This document shows, piece after piece, positions 34,763 to 43,808 of a DNA stretch of 64,000 nt; the first letter of the stretch is position 1; each line of letters opens with the position of its first letter. A program made the position numbers and the translations under genes. The notes under the pieces were generated by a model, which did no database searches, was not told where the DNA came from, and worked only from the letters and a program-made list of their open reading frames with translations. The stretch is from Asticcacaulis tiandongensis (GTDB taxonomy: Bacteria > Pseudomonadota > Alphaproteobacteria > Caulobacterales > Caulobacteraceae). Location: positions 624,584 through 688,583 of the forward strand of contig NZ_ML636837.1 of assembly GCF_006475605.1 (NCBI RefSeq), given 5' to 3'.

Positions 34763-35251
34763 ATGTCGGAAAAAGCCGAGATTATTCAAGTGCCTAATAC
34801 CTTGCGCGCCAAGGTGGGCGGCAAGCTTGCGGCGATTGATCCGAATCTGGTGGAAAAAGCCGAAGCCGCCCTGTCGTCGCTTTCGGAGAATTTCGGCGAC
34901 TGGCTGAGCGACGAGGTGGAAAAGCTTGAAGCCGCCCAGACGCGTATCCGCAACGAGGGCTATACGACCGAAACCGCCGAGGCGCTGTATTTCCGTTGCC
35001 ATGACCTTAAAGGGTTGGGGACGACCTATGGCTATCCGATTGTCACGCGGCTGGCCGGTTCGGCCTGCAAGATGTTTGATGATCCCGAAGTGCGCATGAA
35101 AGCGCCGCGCCTGCTGATTGATGCCCATATTGACGCCATTCGGGCGGCAGTGCGGGGCGGTATTCGTGAGGAAAATAATCCTACTGGCCGTCTGCTGGCC
35201 GAGGCGCTTGAGGCCCGCGTGCGGGAATTTCTCGACAGCCTGAAAGCCTGA
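34763..35251 (+). CDS. Single-domain Hpt (histidine phosphotransfer) protein
   Basis: 162 aa. A four-helix Hpt domain with the phospho-accepting His80 in the HDLKG motif (FRCHDLKGLGTTYGYP), preceded by a helix rich in Glu and Ala. Hpt proteins relay phosphate between hybrid histidine kinases and response regulators. I cannot tell which kinase or regulator it serves, as none is adjacent. The start at 34763 (MSEKAEIIQV) is preferred over 34742. Caulobacterales use such free Hpt proteins in cell-cycle relays, but that link is inference. Confidence 0.83.
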   Translation: MSEKAEIIQVPNTLRAKVGGKLAAIDPNLVEKAEAALSSLSENFGDWLSDEVEKLEAAQTRIRNEGYTTETAEALYFRCHDLKGLGTTYGYPIVTRLAGSACKMFDDPEVRMKAPRLLIDAHIDAIRAAVRGGIREENNPTGRLLAEALEARVREFLDSLKA

Positions 35252-35273
35252 TCTCTTTTTCTTATAGGCACTC

Positions 35274-35624
35274 ATGCCCGCCTTGCATCCCGGCCTGACC
35301 ACCGTCCTTTTGCTGATCGGTTCAAACCTGTTCATGACCTATGCCTGGTATGGGCATCTGAAGGACAAGTCACAAAAGCTCTGGGTCGTTATACTGATCA
35401 GCTGGGGCGTGGCGTTTTTTGAATATTGCCTGATGGTGCCTGCCAATCGTATCGGTTATGGCACCTTCAGCGCCGCCCAGCTCAAGACCATTCAGGAGGT
35501 TATTACCCTGACGATCTTCGTGGGCTTTTCCGCGCTGTATCTGGGGGAGGCTATCCGCTGGACGCACATTGTCGGCTTCTGCTTCATCGCTACGGGCGCG
35601 GCCTTTATTTTCTATAAGGGTTAG
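35274..35624 (+). CDS. DMT-like small membrane protein, DUF486 family
   Basis: 116 aa with four hydrophobic helices and the DUF486 pattern (TTVLLLIGSNLFMTYAWYGHLK, VVILISWGVAFFEYCLMVPANRIGY, then LKTIQEVITLTIFVGFSALYLGE and HIVGFCFIATGAAFIFYKG). The family belongs to the drug/metabolite transporter superfamily, like a half-sized EamA protein, and likely dimerises. Substrate unknown. It is 22 bp after the Hpt gene. Confidence 0.9.
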   Translation: MPALHPGLTTVLLLIGSNLFMTYAWYGHLKDKSQKLWVVILISWGVAFFEYCLMVPANRIGYGTFSAAQLKTIQEVITLTIFVGFSALYLGEAIRWTHIVGFCFIATGAAFIFYKG

Positions 35625-35647
35625 GTAGGGGGCGGACACATCAGTAA

Positions 35648-35705
35648 GATACCCCCTCTGCCTCGCTGCGCTTGGCATCTCCCCCATCAAAGATGGGGGA
35701 GTATG
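35648..35705 (-). repeat. Dispersed two-hairpin intergenic repeat, copy 6 (3' of aroB)
   Basis: GATACCCCCTCTGCC, a short stem region, then CTCCCCCATC-AAA-GATGGGGGAG, a perfect 10-bp stem, ending TATG. Located between the convergent DUF486 and aroB genes; the stem end lies 10 bp past the aroB stop. Confidence 0.78.
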
Positions 35706-35715
35706 ATGGAGACGT

Positions 35716-36825
35716 TTAGTGTGCGCCTTCGGAGATCAGGAAGTCGCGGATCGAGGCGGGGGAGACGTCTTTGGCGACAAACGCATCACCGATGCTGCGC
35801 ACCAGCACAAACACCAGCTTGCCGCCTTCGGCCTTTTTGTCGTGGCCCATATGTTTGACCAGCACGTCGGCCCCGAAGGCTGCGTTTCGGATCTGGTTCA
35901 TATGGGTGGGCAGGCCGGAATGGGCGATAGCGGCAATAGCGCGGTCGGCATCGGCCTGAGGACACAGGCCTTCGCGGGCGGAATAGCGGAAGGCCATAGC
36001 CATGCCGATGGCTACGGCTTCGCCATGCAAAAGCGCATCGCCAAAGCCCAGTTCGGCCTCAAGGGCATGACCGAAGGTATGGCCGAGATTGAGAAGGGCG
36101 CGCTGGCCGCCTTCGCGTTCATCGGCGGCGACGATCTCGGCTTTCATTTCCACCGAGCGAGCGACCGCATGGCGGATGGCTTCGGGTTCGAGCGCCAGAA
36201 CCGCCTGATCATTGGCTTCAAGCCAGTCGAAGAAGGTCTTGTCGCCCAAGAGGCCGTATTTGATAACTTCAGCGTAGCCGCAGCGGATTTCACGCGCTGG
36301 CAGGGTTTTCAGCAGATCAAGATCGCAGAGCACCAGACGCGGCTGATGGAAGGCGCCGATAAGGTTCTTGCCCTTGGGGTGGTCGATGGCGGTTTTGCCG
36401 CCGACGCTGGAATCGACCTGCGCCAGAAGCGTGGTCGGGATCTGGATGAAGTCGATGCCGCGCATATAGATGGCGGCGGCAAAGCCTGTCAGGTCGCCGA
36501 TAACGCCGCCACCGAGGGCGATGATCACGTCCTTGCGGTCAAGGCCCGCATCAACAAAGGCGTCGGTGACCAGTTCAAGCCCTTCCCATGATTTGGAGGC
36601 TTCTCCGGCAGGGACACGCAACAAAGGCGCGCTGATGCCCGCCTGTTCAAAAGCTGCCGCCAGACGTTCGCCATGCAGCGGGGCGATGGTCGTATCGGTG
36701 ACGATCAGGGTACGCCCGCTTTTAAGGAAGGGCGAAATACGGCTAACGATGTCTGTCGTCAGGCCGGTATCGACATCGACCTGATAGGGGCGGAAATCGC
36801 CGCCGGATACGGGAATAGCAGTCAT
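35716..36825 (-). CDS. aroB: 3-dehydroquinate synthase
   Basis: Second step of the shikimate pathway (DAHP to 3-dehydroquinate). 369 aa. NAD-binding loop [17 protein letters not shown], then [37 protein letters not shown] with the active-site lysines, and the zinc His residues in [12 protein letters not shown] and [12 protein letters not shown]. It overlaps the aroK stop by 4 bp (ATGA), the common aroKB arrangement. Confidence 0.97.
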   Translation of the reverse strand: MTAIPVSGGDFRPYQVDVDTGLTTDIVSRISPFLKSGRTLIVTDTTIAPLHGERLAAAFEQAGISAPLLRVPAGEASKSWEGLELVTDAFVDAGLDRKDVIIALGGGVIGDLTGFAAAIYMRGIDFIQIPTTLLAQVDSSVGGKTAIDHPKGKNLIGAFHQPRLVLCDLDLLKTLPAREIRCGYAEVIKYGLLGDKTFFDWLEANDQAVLALEPEAIRHAVARSVEMKAEIVAADEREGGQRALLNLGHTFGHALEAELGFGDALLHGEAVAIGMAMAFRYSAREGLCPQADADRAIAAIAHSGLPTHMNQIRNAAFGADVLVKHMGHDKKAEGGKLVFVLVRSIGDAFVAKDVSPASIRDFLISEGAH

Positions 36826-37391
36826 TTTGTTCCTAGATGGGCTTTCAGGGCCTCAATAACGCGTTCGACGCTTTTGGCATGGCTGACATCACCGGTATCT
36901 ACCGTCAGGTCGGCCAGCGCATAGAAGGGATAGCGGTTTTTCTCATGCTCACGCAGCACGTCCATCGGGTTGCGATTGTGCAGGAGCGGGCGGTGTGAGC
37001 GGTTAGCTACGCGTCGCGCCAGAACCCTGAGGTCCGTTTTCAGCCAGATGGTGATGGCTTTTTGCTTAATGATCTCACGCGTGCCGGGCTGGACAAAGGC
37101 CCCGCCGCCAGTGGCGAGAATATGCGGGCCTTCGTCGAGCAGGCGGGCAATGACCTTCTGCTCGCCGTCGCGGAAACCGGCTTCGCCGTAATGGGCAAAG
37201 ATATCGGTTATGCTTTGACCGGCAGAGCGCTCGATTTCTTCATCGGCATCGCGGAAAGGCACGTGCAGCAGCTCTGACAGCCGTTTGCCGATGGTCGTTT
37301 TACCCACGCCCATAAGCCCGACCAGAGCAATCGGCCGGTCGAGGGTAAGGCCTGAAACATCAGGCAGGTGTTCGTTCAGGGTTTCAGACAT
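36822..37391 (-). CDS. aroK: Shikimate kinase
   Basis: Phosphorylates shikimate at the 3-hydroxyl. 189 aa from the ATG at 37391 ([11 protein letters not shown]). Walker [12 protein letters not shown], the DADEEIE shikimate site, [11 protein letters not shown] (arginine-binding helix) and [11 protein letters not shown] loop are all present. There is a 20-residue leader before the P-loop, somewhat longer than E. coli AroK. Translation is coupled to aroB. It diverges from xerD, 87 bp between the starts. Confidence 0.96.
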   Translation of the reverse strand: MSETLNEHLPDVSGLTLDRPIALVGLMGVGKTTIGKRLSELLHVPFRDADEEIERSAGQSITDIFAHYGEAGFRDGEQKVIARLLDEGPHILATGGGAFVQPGTREIIKQKAITIWLKTDLRVLARRVANRSHRPLLHNRNPMDVLREHEKNRYPFYALADLTVDTGDVSHAKSVERVIEALKAHLGTK

Positions 37392-37478
37392 GGCGCGATC
37401 TTCAGGCCACACATGCAAAAATCTGGATCATGTCATGTGCTTTACACGATGTTTAGGGGTTTTAGCCAGACTGAATGC

Positions 37479-38390
37479 ATGAAGACCCGTGACCCGTTGA
37501 ACTCTTTTTTGCAGATGCTGAGTGTCGAGCGTAACGCCTCGAAACGCACCCTTGAGGCCTACGGGCAAGATTTGCAGGATTTGCAGGTGTTTGCCGGTCG
37601 GCCGCTTATGGGGCTGAATGAGGCCGATATAGCGGCTTTTTTCGAGAATCTGAGTGAACGCGGCATGGCCTCAAGCACTTTGCAGCGCAAGCGGTCGGCG
37701 GTGCGGCAGTTTTATCGGTTCTGTGTGCTTGAGGGGGGGCTAGAGGTCGATCCCAGCCGTAAGATACCGGCAGCAAAAATGGCCAAAACCCTGCCGAAGA
37801 TATTGTCGCGGCAGGAGGTCGATGCCCTGATTGTGGCGGCGGAAGCCAAGGATGCACATCAGGCGATACGTTTGCAGTGCCTGATTGAGATCGCCTATGC
37901 GTCGGGGATGCGCATATCGGAGATTGTCTCGCTCAGGCTCGATAGTGTGCAGAAAGACCCGGCCTTTCTGATTATCAGAGGTAAGGGCGGGGTGGAGCGG
38001 CTGGTGCCGCTTAATCCGTCGGCGCGCGCGGCGATTAAAGACTATCTCGATATCCGGCCCCTGTTTCTGGGGGCCAGGGACAAGGCCAACCCTTATCTGT
38101 TTGCCTCACGCGGGGCGGATGGCTATCTGACGCGTCGCCGCGTCGGGCAGTTGCTCGATGAGGCGGCGATTGAGGCCGGTATCGATCCGGCACGGGTGTC
38201 GCCGCACGTGCTGCGCCATGCTTTTGCCACTCATCTGCTTGAGGGTGGGGCGGATTTACGGGTGGTGCAGACGCTTTTGGGTCATGCCGATATTTCCACC
38301 ACTCAGGTCTATACCCACGTGGCCGGTGAGCGCCTGAGGGCTGTGGTTGAGGCGCATCATCCCTTGTCACGGCGTAAAGTGCCGTCGTAA
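37479..38390 (+). CDS. xerD: Tyrosine site-specific recombinase XerD
   Basis: 303 aa from the ATG at 37479 (MKTRDPLNSFLQMLSVERNAS). With XerC it resolves chromosome dimers at dif. The catalytic residues are R (ASGMRISEI), K (GKGGVERLVPL), HxxR (SPHVLRHAFATHL), H (LLGHADISTTQ) and Y (VYTHV). The SAM-like N-terminal domain (VERNASKRTLEAY...FYRFC) fits XerD better than XerC. No integrase-associated attachment sites were seen. Confidence 0.93.
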   Translation: MKTRDPLNSFLQMLSVERNASKRTLEAYGQDLQDLQVFAGRPLMGLNEADIAAFFENLSERGMASSTLQRKRSAVRQFYRFCVLEGGLEVDPSRKIPAAKMAKTLPKILSRQEVDALIVAAEAKDAHQAIRLQCLIEIAYASGMRISEIVSLRLDSVQKDPAFLIIRGKGGVERLVPLNPSARAAIKDYLDIRPLFLGARDKANPYLFASRGADGYLTRRRVGQLLDEAAIEAGIDPARVSPHVLRHAFATHLLEGGADLRVVQTLLGHADISTTQVYTHVAGERLRAVVEAHHPLSRRKVPS

Positions 38391-38471
38391 AAATGTCTTT
38401 GCGCGGCGGGCGGTTTACTTTAAAGCCTGTCCGTTGATCCTAATCGACACGGATATTGTAAGACCTCACCC

Positions 38472-39428
38472 ATGCGTCATTATCTCGAATTTGAACGTCC
38501 GATTGCTGATCTTGAAGCCAAGATCGAGGAACTGTCTGCCCTGTCTCAGTCGGGCGGCACCAATCTGGATGCCGAAATCAGGGGCTTGCGTGAGCGTACT
38601 CAGGTGCTGATCCGCGAGACCTATAATGGTCTTGAGCCCTGGCAGAAGACGCTGGTGGCGCGTCACCCTGAGCGTCCGCATCTGGTCGATTACCTTGAGG
38701 GGCTGATTGAGGATTTTGTTGAACTGCGCGGTGATCGCAAATTCGGTGACGATCAGGCGATTGTCGGCGGTCTGGGGCGTTTTCGCGGTCAGTCGGTAGT
38801 GATCATGGGCCATGAAAAGGGCTATGATACCAATACGCGTCTGCGGCACAATTTTGGTATGGCGCGGCCTGAAGGCTATCGCAAGGCGGTGCGCCTGATG
38901 GATATGGCCGAGCAATATGGCCTGCCGGTGGTGACGATTGTCGATACGGCGGGGGCCTATCCCGGTATCGGGGCCGAGGAACGCGGTCAGGCCGAGGCCA
39001 TTGCGCGTTCGACTGAGCGCGGTCTGACGCTGAAATCACCGTCCGTAGCGGTGGTGACCGGCGAAGGCGGATCGGGCGGGGCTATTGCGCTGGCGGCTGC
39101 TAATCGTGTGCTGATCCTTGAACATTCGATCTATTCGGTGATTTCGCCCGAAGGCGCGGCATCGATCCTGTGGCGCGACGGTTCGCGCGCCAAGGAAGCG
39201 GCGGATCAGATGAAGATCACCGCGCCTGACCTTCTTAAGGTCGGTATTGTCGACCGCATTATCCCTGAGCCTGCGGGCGGGGCGCATTCGGATAAGGACG
39301 CGGCCATTAAAGCCGTAGGGGATGCCATCGAAGCCGAGCTTCAGGCCTTAAGTTACCTGTCGCCGGAACAGCTTGTGGCCCAGCGGGCTGAGCGTTTTTA
39401 CAAGATCGGACAGACGGGGCTGGTCTGA
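38472..39428 (+). CDS. accA: Acetyl-CoA carboxylase carboxyltransferase subunit alpha
   Basis: First committed step of fatty acid synthesis; the alpha half of the carboxyltransferase. 318 aa. N-terminal YLEFERPIADLEAKIEELS, then the CoA/biotin-site segments LRHNFGMARPEGYRKAVRLM, TIVDTAGAYPGIGAEERGQAEAIA, TGEGGSGGAIALAAAN and YSVISPEGAASILWRDGSRA. It runs in the same direction as xerD after an 81-bp gap. accD is not in the window. Confidence 0.97.
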   Translation: MRHYLEFERPIADLEAKIEELSALSQSGGTNLDAEIRGLRERTQVLIRETYNGLEPWQKTLVARHPERPHLVDYLEGLIEDFVELRGDRKFGDDQAIVGGLGRFRGQSVVIMGHEKGYDTNTRLRHNFGMARPEGYRKAVRLMDMAEQYGLPVVTIVDTAGAYPGIGAEERGQAEAIARSTERGLTLKSPSVAVVTGEGGSGGAIALAAANRVLILEHSIYSVISPEGAASILWRDGSRAKEAADQMKITAPDLLKVGIVDRIIPEPAGGAHSDKDAAIKAVGDAIEAELQALSYLSPEQLVAQRAERFYKIGQTGLV

Positions 39429-39512
39429 TTTAAATACTATTGGGGGGAATAATGAAAAAAGCGGTTTTTATCGTGACCAGATCAACCACAGCCAAAAAGA
39501 GGCTGAGGTATT

Positions 39513-40421
39513 CTAAGCCGTTTCCGACACCGTGGTTTGTGGCAAAACCGGATGTTTTTCCATCGTGACCTGATGCGGGTAGGGGATGGAAATGTTGTGG
39601 GCATCAAAGGCCTTTTTGATATCCAGCAACAGATCGGCGCGCGCCTGACCGTAGGTGTCAACTCTTGTATGAGCCAGCAGTTTTATGACTACCGAAGAAT
39701 CTTTGAACGCCTCAAGGCCTACCCAGACTTCGGGGTTGGGCAGGACTAACGGATGGGAGCGGGCGAGAACCCGCACCAGTTCCATGGCGGCGTCAATGTC
39801 TGTGTCATAATCGACATCGAGCAGCAGTTCGATGCGGCGGGTGCCATTGTGGCTGATATTGACGATGCGGTCAGAGAATATCTTGGCATTGGGCACATAG
39901 ATCCGATGGTTGTCACCATTGGTGATTTCAGTTGAGAACAGACCAAGCCGATGGATGATGCCGGTGGTGTCACCGATGGTGACAATATCCCCTATGCGAT
40001 AGGGCTTTTGCGCCAGCAGTAAAATGCCGGTGGCAACATTAGACAAGGTGCCCTGAAGCGCCAGACCAATGGCCAGAGACATGGCCCCCAGTACCGCGAC
40101 AATTGAGGTTGTCGAAACGCCAAACCTTTGCAGGACCGCAACAGCCCCTATAATCCAGATCAGCCAGTTCACCAGCTGCGCGAAGAACTCAGGCAGGGTA
40201 CGGTCAGCGCCGGTGTGGCTCAGGCGACGGGCAAAACGGCGCACAATGCCGGACAGCCAGCGGGCGACAAAAAAGGTCAGGGCAAGGATGAGGCCGACGA
40301 CAATCAGGTTGGTGATAATGTCGTCGGCGTTCTGGCTAAGGCGGTCGACCTGACGTTCCAGAGCTTTCTGAGAGGTTTGCAGATGGGTGGTGATGGTGTC
40401 GATGTGAACGGGAAGGCTCAT
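39513..40421 (-). CDS. Small-conductance mechanosensitive channel, MscS family
   Basis: 302 aa. TM segments: NLIVVGLILALTFFVARWLSG, FAQLVNWLIWIIGAVAVL and the pore helix SIVAVLGAMSLAIGLALQGTLSNVATGILLLAQKP, which carries the small-residue pattern of MscS TM3. Then the beta domain YRIGDIVTIGDTTGIIHRLGLFSTEI and the C-terminal alpha/beta part. An amphipathic, glutamine-rich N-terminus precedes the first helix. It protects cells from hypo-osmotic shock. It starts 16 bp before the tadA stop and follows tadA on the same strand. Confidence 0.9.
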   Translation of the reverse strand: MSLPVHIDTITTHLQTSQKALERQVDRLSQNADDIITNLIVVGLILALTFFVARWLSGIVRRFARRLSHTGADRTLPEFFAQLVNWLIWIIGAVAVLQRFGVSTTSIVAVLGAMSLAIGLALQGTLSNVATGILLLAQKPYRIGDIVTIGDTTGIIHRLGLFSTEITNGDNHRIYVPNAKIFSDRIVNISHNGTRRIELLLDVDYDTDIDAAMELVRVLARSHPLVLPNPEVWVGLEAFKDSSVVIKLLAHTRVDTYGQARADLLLDIKKAFDAHNISIPYPHQVTMEKHPVLPQTTVSETA

Positions 40422-40436
40422 GAAAATCTCTGGTGA

Positions 40437-40916
40437 TCAGGTCTTCTGACGGCGGGCTTTGAAAAAGGTTTTCAGCAATTGCCCGCAATCGTCCGCAAGA
40501 ATGCCTGAGGTGACCTTTGGCCGCCAGTGACAGGTTGGCTGATCAAAAAATCTTGGTCCATGATCTATGGCTCCCCCCTTTGGATCAGACGCGCCATAGA
40601 TGACCCGGCCTATGCGGGCATGGGAAATAGCGCCGGCGCACATAGCGCAGGGTTCCAATGTGACATAGAGCCATAGGTCTGTCAGGCGGTAATTGCTTAA
40701 GTGTTCCGCTGCCATACGCAAGGCAAGTATCTCGGCGTGGCCGGTCGGGTCATGACGCGATATGGGCGCATTGTTAGCAACTGAAACAACAGTTTTACTT
40801 GACGGATCGAAGATTAGAGCGCCTATCGGCACTTCATTGGCCAGGGCTGCCTCACGGGCGGCCTCAAGCGCCATGCGCATTAAAGAGTCGTCATCTAAGT
40901 CCATGTCAGTGTTCAT
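40437..40916 (-). CDS. tadA: tRNA-specific adenosine deaminase
   Basis: Converts A34 to inosine in tRNA-Arg(ACG). 159 aa. Zinc site His60-Ala-Glu62 (TGHAEILAL) and Cys90-x2-Cys93 (LEPCAMCAGA). The GASDPKGGAIDH stretch is typical of TadA rather than cytidine deaminase. The N-terminal start is ambiguous by four residues (MNTDM). It diverges from the pseudouridine synthase gene by 78 bp. Confidence 0.95.
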   Translation of the reverse strand: MNTDMDLDDDSLMRMALEAAREAALANEVPIGALIFDPSSKTVVSVANNAPISRHDPTGHAEILALRMAAEHLSNYRLTDLWLYVTLEPCAMCAGAISHARIGRVIYGASDPKGGAIDHGPRFFDQPTCHWRPKVTSGILADDCGQLLKTFFKARRQKT

Positions 40917-40994
40917 GCGCTTTTAAACAGACCCTTTGCCTTGCGCGTCAAGTAGAAATGGCGTTTCACCTCGCCGCCACATACATAGAAAGTC

Positions 40995-43028
40995 ATGTCC
41001 GTGACCACTGAAAGTAACGCTGGAGAGCGTAACGAAGATAACGTCCCCGCCGAGGGCGAAGCCACACAAAACTGGAACCCGAGCCAGACTGAACAGACGG
41101 CGTCGTCTGAGGACAGGCCGCCCCGGGCGCCCAAACCGTTTACGGACAAGAAGGGCTTTGACAAGAAAAAAGGCCCTAAAAAGCCACCATTGCCGCAGGA
41201 GCGCATCGCCAAGGTGCTGGCGCGGGCCGGTCTGGCGTCACGCCGAGAAGTCGAGCGCCTGATCGGGCTTGGCAAAATCGCCGTGAATGGTCGTATCCTT
41301 GAGACACCGGCAGTGACGGTATCGACGGAGGACGTCATTACGGTTGAGGGCAAGCCTATCCGTAAGGCGGAACCCACCCGCGTCTGGCGCTATCACAAGC
41401 CGGTAGGCCTGATGACCACCCATGCCGACCCGAAGGGCCGCGACACGGTATTTGCCTCATTGCCTGCGGATCTGCCGCGCGTGATCTCGGTTGGGCGGCT
41501 CGATCTCAATTCCGAAGGCCTGCTGCTTCTGACCAATGATGGCGAACTGGCGCGGGCGCTGGAATTGCCAGCGACCGGCTGGACGCGCATCTATCGCGCC
41601 CGTGCGCTTGGTCGTACGACGCAGGAAAAGCTCGATACGCTGAAAAATGGCGTGACTATCGAAGGCGTCACCTATGGCCCGATCGAGGCGAAGCTTGATA
41701 AGGCACAGGAAAAGGCCGATGGCCGCGCCAATCTGTGGATCACGGTATCCCTGACCGAAGGTAAGAACCGCGAAGTGCGTAAAGTGCTGGATTCGCTGGG
41801 GCTTAAGGTCAACCGCCTGATCCGTCTGGCCTATGGGCCGTTCCAGTTGGGTGATCTTGATGGCGGCGACGTCGAAGAGGTCGGGCCGCGCGTCGTGCGC
41901 GAACTGCTGGCCGACAAGATCGATCCGCGTAACCTGCCGCCGGAAACCGCTACCCAGACGCGTGGGCCGCTCAAGTCGCGCCGTCCGGAAGGGGCGGGAG
42001 CTGCGGAAGGCCGTCGCGGGGGTGGCGACCGCTTTGCCGCCAAGAAGCCGTTTGGGGCTAAGGCATATGGCGACAAGCCGCGTGGCGAACGTAGCTTTGC
42101 TGAAGAACGTAACTATACGCCGCGTGACTTTGATGAGCGTCCGCGCTTTGAAGGGGATGGAGAGGCGCGTGATCGTCGCCCTGAGCCGAAACAACGCGAA
42201 TGGACGCCGCGTCCGGAACGCCCCCGTGGTGAGTTTAAGCCCCGCGCTGAGGGCGAGAGCCGTGGCGAGTTCAAGCCGCGCGGTGATTTCAAGCCAAGAG
42301 GCGATTTCAAACCGCGTTCAGAAGGTCCCCGTGGTGAACGCAGCTTTGGTGACAAGCCGCGCTTTGATCGTGGCCCGCGCCGTGACGCGGAAGATCGTAG
42401 CGAGTTCAAACCCCGTGGCGATTTCAAGCCACGCGGCGACTTTAAACCACGTTCGGATGGCCCCCGTTCGGACGGCCCACGTGGTGAACGCAGCTTTGGT
42501 GACAAGCCGCGCTTTGATCGCGGTGGTGACCGTGGTCCACGCCGTGAAGGTGAAGATCGTGGCGAGTTTAAACCCCGTGGTGATTTCAAGCCACGTGGCG
42601 ACTTTAAACCCCGCTCGGACGGCCCCCGTGGTGAACGCAGTTTCGGTGACAAGCCACGCTTTGATCGCGGTGGTGACCGTGGTCCACGCCGTGAAGGTGA
42701 AGATCGTGGTGAGTTCAAACCCCGTGGTGATTTCAAGCCACGTGGCGATTTCAAACCCCGCTCGGACGGCCCACGCGGTGAACGCAGTTTCGGTGACAAG
42801 CCACGCTTTGATCGTGGTGGTGACCGTAGCCCGCGTCCCGAAGGTGCTGGTCGGGGTGAATTCAAACCACGCGGTGAATTTAAACCGCGTTCAGACGGCC
42901 CTCGCGGTGAGCGCAGCTTTGGTGACAAACCGCGTTTCGGCGGCAAGCCGTCTTTCGGTGGGCCCAAGCGCGACTTTAAGCGTGGCGGTGCGCCGGATCG
43001 GGGCCCGCGTAAGCCACGGGGTGAGTAA
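40995..43028 (+). CDS. rluB: 23S rRNA pseudouridine synthase, RluB-like, with a long basic repeat tail
   Basis: 677 aa, about twice the usual RluB length. A disordered leader (1-68), then an S4 RNA-binding domain (about 69-120, ERIAKVLARAGLASRREVERL). The RsuA-type catalytic domain has GRLDLNSEGLLLLTNDGELA with the nucleophile Asp170. The remaining 350 or so residues, from about 330, are low-complexity, built of FKPRGD, SDGPRGER and FDRGGDR units. The main period is 49 aa (147 bp). RGG/FKPR tails occur on DEAD helicases and pseudouridine synthases and probably bind RNA. Because of the GC-rich repeat, an antisense frame is also open. rsmD follows after 5 bp. Confidence 0.9.
   Translation: MSVTTESNAGERNEDNVPAEGEATQNWNPSQTEQTASSEDRPPRAPKPFTDKKGFDKKKGPKKPPLPQERIAKVLARAGLASRREVERLIGLGKIAVNGRILETPAVTVSTEDVITVEGKPIRKAEPTRVWRYHKPVGLMTTHADPKGRDTVFASLPADLPRVISVGRLDLNSEGLLLLTNDGELARALELPATGWTRIYRARALGRTTQEKLDTLKNGVTIEGVTYGPIEAKLDKAQEKADGRANLWITVSLTEGKNREVRKVLDSLGLKVNRLIRLAYGPFQLGDLDGGDVEEVGPRVVRELLADKIDPRNLPPETATQTRGPLKSRRPEGAGAAEGRRGGGDRFAAKKPFGAKAYGDKPRGERSFAEERNYTPRDFDERPRFEGDGEARDRRPEPKQREWTPRPERPRGEFKPRAEGESRGEFKPRGDFKPRGDFKPRSEGPRGERSFGDKPRFDRGPRRDAEDRSEFKPRGDFKPRGDFKPRSDGPRSDGPRGERSFGDKPRFDRGGDRGPRREGEDRGEFKPRGDFKPRGDFKPRSDGPRGERSFGDKPRFDRGGDRGPRREGEDRGEFKPRGDFKPRGDFKPRSDGPRGERSFGDKPRFDRGGDRSPRPEGAGRGEFKPRGEFKPRSDGPRGERSFGDKPRFGGKPSFGGPKRDFKRGGAPDRGPRKPRGE
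42217..43020. repeat. In-frame tandem repeats encoding the tail of the RluB-like gene
   Basis: The clearest repeat has a 147-bp period: copies start at 42561 and 42708. A less regular copy lies just before and another after. Each unit encodes three FKPRGD-like hexapeptides followed by SDGPRGERSFGDKPRFD. Copies differ mostly at synonymous positions, so the protein sequence is more conserved than the DNA. Confidence 0.88.
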
Positions 43029-43033
43029 TCATC

Positions 43034-43609
43034 ATGCGTATCGTCGGCGGTAAATTCAAAGGGCGCGCACTGGTCGCGCCCGATGGCCGTTCAACGCGTC
43101 CGACCTCTGATCGGGCGCGTGAGGCGGTGTTCAATATTCTTGAACATGCCGAATTTGCCCCTGATCTTAGTGGCGTGCGGGTCATGGATGTCTTCGCCGG
43201 TTCCGGTGCGCTGGGGCTTGAGGCCCTGTCGCGGGGGGCGTCCTTTTGTCTGTTTGTCGATACGGATGATGAGGCACGCGGGGCGATCCGCGAGAATGTT
43301 GAAGCCTTTGGTCTGTTCGGCAATACGCGAATTCACCGGCGTGATGCGACCCGTCTGGGGGTAAGGCCGGGGTCGCAGGCCGAGGCTTTTGGTCTGGTCT
43401 TTATGGATGCGCCCTACCATAAGGGGCTGACCGAGCAGGGGCTGGACTGTCTGGCGAATGGGCAATGGTTAAGCGAAGACGCGCTGATTGTTGTTGAGGT
43501 GGCCGCCGATGAGTACATTAATATCACGCATCTGTGGCAGGTAATCGACAGTCGGGCCTATGGCGCGGCGCGAATTTTATTTCTTAAGCAAAAAATTCAT
43601 AATCAATAA
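43034..43609 (+). CDS. rsmD: 16S rRNA (guanine966-N2)-methyltransferase
   Basis: 191 aa. N-terminal MRIVGGKFKGRALVAP and RPTSDRAREAVFNIL are the RsmD signature. SAM-binding motif I DVFAGSGALGLEALSRG is followed by an acidic FVDTDD. The catalytic NPPY-type motif is DAPY (MDAPYHKGL). 5 bp after the RluB-like gene, so the two rRNA modification genes are one unit. A terminator follows. Confidence 0.94.
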   Translation: MRIVGGKFKGRALVAPDGRSTRPTSDRAREAVFNILEHAEFAPDLSGVRVMDVFAGSGALGLEALSRGASFCLFVDTDDEARGAIRENVEAFGLFGNTRIHRRDATRLGVRPGSQAEAFGLVFMDAPYHKGLTEQGLDCLANGQWLSEDALIVVEVAADEYINITHLWQVIDSRAYGAARILFLKQKIHNQ

Positions 43610-43679
43610 TCTGCTGATTTTAATAATTAATTTTGAAATTATTAAACGAATGTGGCAAAATTAACGCTTAAATAGAAAA

Positions 43680-43699
43680 TCCGTCTTGACGGAATTTTT
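43680..43699 (+). terminator. Intrinsic terminator after rsmD
   Basis: TCCGTC-TT-GACGGA hairpin followed by ATTTTTATT. It is 70 bp after rsmD within an AT-rich stretch. Confidence 0.75.
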
Positions 43700-43808
43700 A
43701 TTATGCCCTCACTATGTCCTTAACAAGGCGTAAATAAAGCGCCTGACTGATCCTTACCCTTGGCGGGGAGGGGAAACTTGTGGGACTGTTATGGTGGGGT
43801 GATGAGAT

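Noticed and set aside
37479-38390. Possible mobile integrase signal
   Set aside because: The tyrosine recombinase matches XerD, lies in a housekeeping context beside aroK and accA, and no att-like direct repeats flank it.
42113-42967. Minus-strand frame over the repeat tail of the pseudouridine synthase
   Set aside because: It is a by-product of the GC-rich repeat; it has only SPRGLKSPRG-type repeats and no start context.
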